Source of the DNA: Paraphoma chrysanthemicola
Taxonomy: Eukaryota; Ascomycota; Dothideomycetes; Pleosporales; Phaeosphaeriaceae
DNA: 64,000 nucleotides
NCBI GenBank assembly: GCA_020744225.1
Contig: JAGMWG010000006.1
Span: 1,736,001-1,800,000 of the forward strand
Direction of reading: 5' to 3'
Positions 58,865 to 64,000 of the stretch are shown here, piece after piece. The translations under genes and the position numbers were made by a program. A model generated the notes under the pieces. It made no database searches, was not told where the DNA came from, and was given only the letters and a program-made list of their open reading frames with translations. Positions within the stretch are counted from its first letter, which is position 1. Each line of letters begins with the position of its first letter.

Positions 58865-59765
58865 ATGCCTTCCCTCACCACCACCGTACTCACCACCGCG
58901 GTGACTCTGACGAGCTTCGTCACTATCGCCACGGGACAGTACAACCCTTACCCCCCACCCGCCCCATCGCCTTACCCAGAGTACCCGGTGGAGCATCCAT
59001 CCTACCCAGAGTACCCGGAGTACCCAGCGTACCCAGCTGAGCACCCATGGGATGTCATCCCGCTCATCGAGGGTTTGGCTCAGTGCTCGGTAAGCGCAAT
59101 TCATCCTTCTCATGGCACATCATTCTTTCCTAACACTCCACCAGCAAACCATCATCTTCGAGTGCATTGCCAACTCCCATTGCAAGCCCTCTGACTACGC
59201 CTGCATCTGCGAGGAGCTCAAGAAACTCGACATTGAGTACAAGATCGCCCACGCCTGCAGCCCCCACGACCTCGAGGAGTACAAGAAGTTTGCCTACGAT
59301 GTGTGCCACGGTGCCAAACCCAAGCCCAAGCCCAAGCCCACGCCCACGCCCAAGACATCTACCGTCGTCGTCACCACCACTCCTCCCATCAAGAGCCCCA
59401 CGCCATACATTACCGTCACGCTTCCCGGCAATGTCACAACTGTTCCTGTCAAGGTGACTACCACGACGACTCTTGTTGTTACTACCGATTCTGGCGGCAA
59501 GCCCACGACCATTACGTCTCAGATCGTCGTGCCCGTTCCTACGCCCGTCGGACCCCCAGCTCCCCCAGCTCCCCCGGCTCCTCCGGCTCCCCCGGCGCCT
59601 CCAGCTCCACCAGCGCCCCCTGCTGGAACCCCAGCTGGCCCACCTGCTGTGCCTACCAAGCCAGCTCCTGCTCCTTCCCAGTACACTGGTGCTGCAGCGA
59701 CGATGAAGATGGGTGCTCTTGCTGGAGCCATGGGATTCATGGGTGTGGTGTTTGCTGGCTTGTAA
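58865..59765 (+). CDS. CFEM-like, GPI-anchored cell-wall protein
   Basis: Two exons (58865-59089, 59145-59765) give 281 aa. The start at 58865 places a hydrophobic signal peptide (TTTVLTTAVTLTSFVTIATG) at the N-terminus; an upstream in-frame ATG at 58739 adds 42 Tyr/Pro-rich residues that resemble the mature protein. After a Tyr/Pro repeat (PYPEYPV, YPEYPEYPAYP) comes a cysteine-rich CFEM-like module: LAQCS, FECIANSHCKPSDYACICEE, HACSPHD and YDVCHG. I count seven cysteines, one fewer than the usual eight. Then follow KPKPKPTP and Thr/Val-rich stretches, a (PPA)n tract at about 59550-59625, and a hydrophobic tail fitting a GPI anchor. CFEM proteins bind haem or act at the fungal surface and in host contact. 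Confidence 0.78.
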
Positions 59766-60311
59766 GCAGGTCATGATGGAGCTGTGAGATTTCCTATTGG
59801 GTTTAGAGTGTTGTTCCTATAGAATGGTGGAGTCTAAATTGGTATCGGGGGTGGAAAGGTAGCATGTAGAGCGTAGAGTTGCGAGTTAATGATAATTTAT
59901 AATAGAAAACGATAAGATGTCACGTGATTTGGTGTTGGATCAGCAGTCATGCCTTGCGACCACTCGTGCCCGGTGATTGAGCGCTGTCTCTTTGAACTTG
60001 TGGGCTCGCAGAAGGCCGTGTACCCTCAGATGATTTTGCTTGTGAGAGCAGAAAGAAGGAAAACATTCCGAAGATAAACTGGCCCCTGTAAGACAACTAC
60101 TTTGAGACTCACTCTATGCGATAGTTGAGGTCGAACGGGCGACAATTAGGCGGTACCTGGCGTAGTGGTTGGGGCCTGAGGCGCGCTTTCCGGTGAAGGA
60201 TCTGACTAAGCAGACATGCACCTTCCCCGCATCAACATCGCTTAGCTTTCGTCTCATTACAATGGTCTGGGCTAACGTTTCTCTTGATTCTAGATTTCCT
60301 CAACCTTCGAC
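59766..60311. other. Intergenic, no gene seen
   Basis: This is the 3' UTR of the CFEM-like gene and promoter of the second HET gene. GGCGTAGTGGTTGG near 60161 looks like a tRNA A box, but no B box or cloverleaf follows. Confidence 0.4.
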
Positions 60312-62498
60312 ATGTCTGTCGGTCCTACCATACAAGAATCTATTGATTCATGTAATGTCAGATTCTTGCCTTGCGTGGCATCGATCCGAATCTCAGACCC
60401 TCGAAGCGGCACTGAACACTACTGCCTGGAGAAGCAATATGAGCTTGTTGAAATATCTGCTTGCGATTCATGTCTGGCAGCCGAGTTCTTCGATGTTCCA
60501 TCTGATGAGCTTGAGACGTTGGGCTATGACACGCGTACTGGCATCGCAGGAGTAACATTCATTATCTATGACTGGACACGTATCACAAATTTCAACTCCA
60601 GACTCAAGTACCTTCTTCCGTCCTCATATGTTTAAAGTAATCATGTACTGATGTTTGGAAGATCTGACTGCCCCTGTTTCCACGCTTTGGTAGGTGGGAC
60701 TCACGGAAAAATGAAGTGGTTTCCTGAAAGATTCAGGAGCGGTAAAGAGGCTTCGCAGTTGTTCGCAAACTTTCTGAAATCCCCAAGCATGCAGAAGCGA
60801 TATGAACAATGCCCATGGTTGTGGCAAGACCGTGACAAGGATATCATGGTGTGCGCTTATGGCGCAGACGGCCTGTTCAAGCCGCAGCATGTTCCTTCGA
60901 GACTGAATTATGCCCGACTCAAAGTATGGCTGCAGAACTGTGAAAGAAACCACGGTACCCATTGCAACGCACAATCTCAACCAATCAAAGGTATGCGACT
61001 CATCGACTGTGATCACATGACCATCGTTGCTGCAGAGCCCTCGTGGAATTGGGTTGCTCTGAGCTACGTATGGGGCGGGGCCGACACCTCGGAATTTCCG
61101 CGAACTCCACAGACGATTACTGATGCTATGATTGTCACGAGAAAGCTAGGCTACCGGTATCTATGGGTCGACCAGTACTGCGTAGACCAGACTGACGATG
61201 CTCACAAAGAAACACAAATTCGGCACATGGACCAAATTTATAAAGGAGCTGAAGTGACCATCGTGGCAGCTTCCGGTGACTCAAAACACTATGGTCTACC
61301 CGGAGTCAGTTCAAGCAGAAACCCATTTGAAGAAGTAATCAAGCATAGCGATCGATTAATCTTCTGCTCATATTTGGAGCCCATAATTGCTGTCGCCGCA
61401 ACACCTTGGTTCAAACGTGCCTGGACATTCCAAGAAGGTTACCTGTCGCGAAGGCTTCTGATCTTCACCGATGAGCAAACTTCTTTCCATTGCGGCGAAG
61501 CATCATGGATGGAATCTTTGGGAGGGGTAGAGCACGTGAAAGACTGGCGAATGGAGACCCAGAATCCTTCTTCGCCATCAAAAGCACCAGCAGCGTATTG
61601 GGACGATCTCACCGTCAACTGCTCTCTGTTCTCCAATTTTTTACCGAAAAACACACAGCCAGGTACGCTACTGCCACTTGAGGACGAGATATCCTCCCTA
61701 TTGACCGATTTCACTTTTCTGGTCCGAATCTATGCAAAGAGAACTCTAACCTATGAAGGAGATGCTCTCTCCGCCTTTTCTGGAGTCATGGGAGCCCTAC
61801 GAAGACAATCGAAGCATCTCACTGTCTTTGACATTTCCGGCACTCCATTCATTCCCCACATTTCTGACCAAGAATGTGAGATTCGTACATTCTTGGCAGC
61901 AATAAGCTGGCGGCATAATATACCTGTTCGTTCGAGAACCTCGCGTAGAGCGAACTTTCCCTCATGGAGCTGGGTGGGATGGGAAGGCGGAAAGCAGTGG
62001 CTGCATGGCGCAGATGAGGTACTCGACATCCGACACTTTTACCCAACCATAAGACATGTCACTTTTGGCTTCCGCGATCGGCCTGGTTTGCAGCCATACC
62101 GGGAGATCAAGGACACAGATCTTCGTCATGTTACCAGACTAGGGATAGAGGCCCTAGCTATACCGGCATCGACAATTTCAGAGGATCAGCAACTGAGCAG
62201 ACTGATCAACATCAACTTGGGAGTCTCGCACACTCTAAGGGGGGGATTTGACGATTGCTACCTTTCGACATTGTGCTCAATGACAGACTTCCTAGGGAAG
62301 TTGAGAGATGGCTCGTGGTCATGCCTTCTTCTAGGAGCGTACTCTAACCACCACAACCAGTGGTATACTTTAGTCGTTGAGTGGCGAGATGAAAAGACAG
62401 CGATCCGAGCCGGAAGTCTTCTATTTCATCACGAAGACTCACCCAGTCTCCGCTCTTGTCTGCAGGAGCTAGAGTGGAAAAAGGTCATACTAGAGTAA
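60312..62498 (+). CDS. HET-domain protein, copy 2
   Basis: Two exons (60312-60607, 60662-62498) give 710 aa. The splice with donor GTACCT joins NSRLK to SDCPCFHALVGG in frame and uses a TACTGAT branch site. The N-terminus has CDSCLAAEFFDV; the HET domain covers about 226-350: WVALSYVWGG, RYLWVDQYCVDQTDDA, HMDQIYKGAEVTIVAASGD and AWTFQEGYLSRRLLIFTDEQ. The C-terminal part has FPSWSWVGWEGG and ends in a short LEWKKVILE. Function is expected to be non-self recognition or a cell-death trigger. It is a clear paralogue of the gene at 45924, with the same order of motifs but fewer introns. Confidence 0.9.
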
Positions 62499-63399
62499 CG
62501 CCGGCATCAATCGAGAACGACGCTCCAACGCACTCAAGAATTTCAACAGTCTATCAAGTTCTACATGGCCTTTGACCCACGGGAAATGAACTCCCCTCTA
62601 CCTCCACAACCAAATGGGTATTGTGTACATGCCGGAATGCCTCACGGCAATGCAGCAAGCAGCACGATCCACTTCGACTAAGATTTTTCCCGCCAGCATC
62701 TTATCACCCTCAGCGCTTATGCAGAGTACCCTGTAAAACTTCAGTCCCTCCCTCATCACAAGATACACCTGATCCAGCATATCACTCATTCACCCCACAA
62801 TTACGTATACACACGACGTACGGGACCACGCTTTTCCTTGCTCGAATGCGAGGGTTTATGGAGAACGGATTCGAATAAAAGACCTGGCAGGGATGCGGAA
62901 ATATGCTAGATTCGTTGCGGTGATGTTGGGGGATGGAGTAACGGGACATGGTGGAAGAGTGAGTGATGGATGGATGTGTTGAGGGAAAGAGGGAGAGGAG
63001 CGTGGATGTTGGTGGGAGTTTGGTATAATGTGGTAGATGAGAGAGCGAAGTAGCTGCGTAGAAGAATGCGCATGTACCCAAGTGATACAAGCTTAATAAT
63101 CTGGAATGATGGCGGCCTCCACACTTGAGACTTGGCTTTATGTAGTCTTCAATGTGTATTTGGACACGCTGGGCAAGTGTTATTCAGAATCGCGAAACAT
63201 ATTGTGACATTGATACACATCGAGCTCATTCCCGTGAATACCATTATCCTCACTTTCTAGATTTGGTGCCCAATTGGATCCTCCTCACAACGCCTTGATC
63301 TTTCCATCTTTACAACGCCAATATATCATACATCCCATCCCAACTCATCTGGCATGCTATTCATCCCCGGACCTGCTCTTCCGATCAATCCCACAATAC
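62499..63399. other. Intergenic between convergent genes
   Basis: No gene is seen. Purine-rich and T-rich tracts occur around 62930-63030, with no coding character. Confidence 0.4.
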
Positions 63400-63941
63400 T
63401 CACACCGCACTCTCCTGACTCCTCGCCGCTCCGCCTAAGGCTGCAAGTGCGCGCGCGATATATGGTCCTATGATTGGAATGTTCCCTGCGAAACCGCCGA
63501 TCGTAGCGAAGAAATCTGCTCGTAGTCAGTATCTCCTTTTGCAATACCCCATTCTCCCCATTCTCCAAGCATGTTCCCCGTCACATGGTCCTTTTTCTTC
63601 CACCATGACATGCTACTACAAGGGTGAAGTGACGTACCGCCAAACAGCACCAATATCCCATACAGCTCGATAATAAACCCAAAGAATGCCCAGCGCATCA
63701 GAATCAGCGTGATCCCGAGCGCAAACGCAAGTGTGCCTTTCCACTTTTGTTTGCGCGCGAAGAAGGCAAGGGTTTTTGTTGTGCCGATGATGAGCGTGAG
63801 GCCGATGAGGAAGAGGATCTGATTATCGCGCGGGTCAGAAGATGTCATCGTGCGGGATCGGTGGAGGGAGCATGGTGGAGTAGAGAAGGTGGAATGGTGG
63901 GAGAGAGGGTAGATGGGGAGCGAACATTTCCCATAGCCAGC
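63400..63941 (-). CDS. GOT1: Got1-type vesicle transport protein, 5' end outside window
   Basis: Three exons are in the window (63926-63941, 63638-63818, 63400-63515). They read LAMGN, then ILFLIGLTLIIGTTKTLAFF, RKQKWKGTLAFALGITLILM, FGFIIELYGILVLFGDFF and IPIIGPYIARALAALGG, which is Got1 from its second membrane segment to the C-terminus. Got1 is a small four-TM protein of the ER-Golgi system needed for fusion of transport vesicles with the Golgi. The short 16-nt exon is supported by frame and by the LAMGN consensus. The first exon, encoding the N-terminus and TM1, must lie beyond position 64000. An ATG at 63848 is intronic and not the start. Confidence 0.85.
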
Positions 63942-64000
63942 CTAAACGGATGTCAGCTTTAATTCTTTCACTTGACACGGTAAAGCATGAAAGGAGAAGG

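Noticed and set aside
59130..59774. 214-codon minus-strand frame rich in Gly, Arg and Ser
   Set aside because: Complement of the Pro/Ala/Thr repeats of the CFEM-like gene.
60155..60240. Possible tRNA gene (A-box-like GGCGTAGTGGTTGG)
   Set aside because: No B box or acceptor stem can be paired downstream.
1..64000. CRISPR arrays, bacterial operons, rRNA genes or complete transposons
   Set aside because: None seen; introns and gene families are fungal, and no terminal repeats with a transposase frame are present.

Overview
The window is nuclear DNA from a filamentous ascomycete (Pezizomycotina; Dothideomycetes is my best guess, not proven). Nearly every gene is split by short GT-AG introns of about 43-140 bp with CTAAC/CTGAC-like branch sites. 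The families are typical of these fungi: HET-domain proteins, DUF3433, CFEM, RTA1, UstYa/DUF3328, a fungal PD-(D/E)XK protein, and fungal-type C2H2 and Zn-cluster-type regulators. Housekeeping genes (CDK11-like kinase, RNPS1-like SR protein, NDUFAF7, ribosomal protein L7, Got1) sit mainly in the right half. I assembled gene models by hand from splice sites and frame continuity; start codons and a few junctions are uncertain and flagged.

Left part (0.5-7.6 kb): a class II aldolase/adducin-type gene and an allantoate-permease-type MFS transporter are transcribed divergently across a region holding a perfect 15-bp inverted repeat. A large PD-(D/E)XK-like protein with a long acidic tail follows.

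Central find (8.4-12.1 kb): a compact RiPP-type locus. A 156-aa secreted precursor carries six identical copies of the core QFYDITYID, each followed by a basic Kex2-type site. It is flanked by two UstYa-family (DUF3328) genes, both with a pair of HxxHC motifs. An RTA1-type membrane protein is next door (12.6-13.8 kb). This is the architecture of dikaritin-type fungal cyclic peptides, with a core I do not recognise.

Accessory stretch (14-31 kb): an FAD monooxygenase lies beside a C2H2/fungal_trans regulator that is broken by several frameshifts and stops. Then come an amino-acid permease, a second regulator with no visible zinc cluster, an aspartate/aromatic aminotransferase and an HpcH/HpaI aldolase, which together resemble a small amino-acid catabolic set. 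At 27.7-29.4 kb a 554-codon reading frame is interrupted by five nonsense codons and no frameshift. At 30.4-31.0 kb there are decayed copies of the 3' end of the RTA1 gene.

Right half (32-64 kb): a DUF3433 membrane protein, RNPS1-like and CDK11-like genes (convergent), NDUFAF7, two small orphan genes in a locally duplicated segment, two related HET-domain genes 12 kb apart, a NAPE-PLD-type metallo-beta-lactamase, a Clg1/Pho80-type cyclin with a very long gene-free upstream region, ribosomal protein L7, a CFEM-like GPI-anchored wall protein, and a Got1 gene that runs off the right edge.
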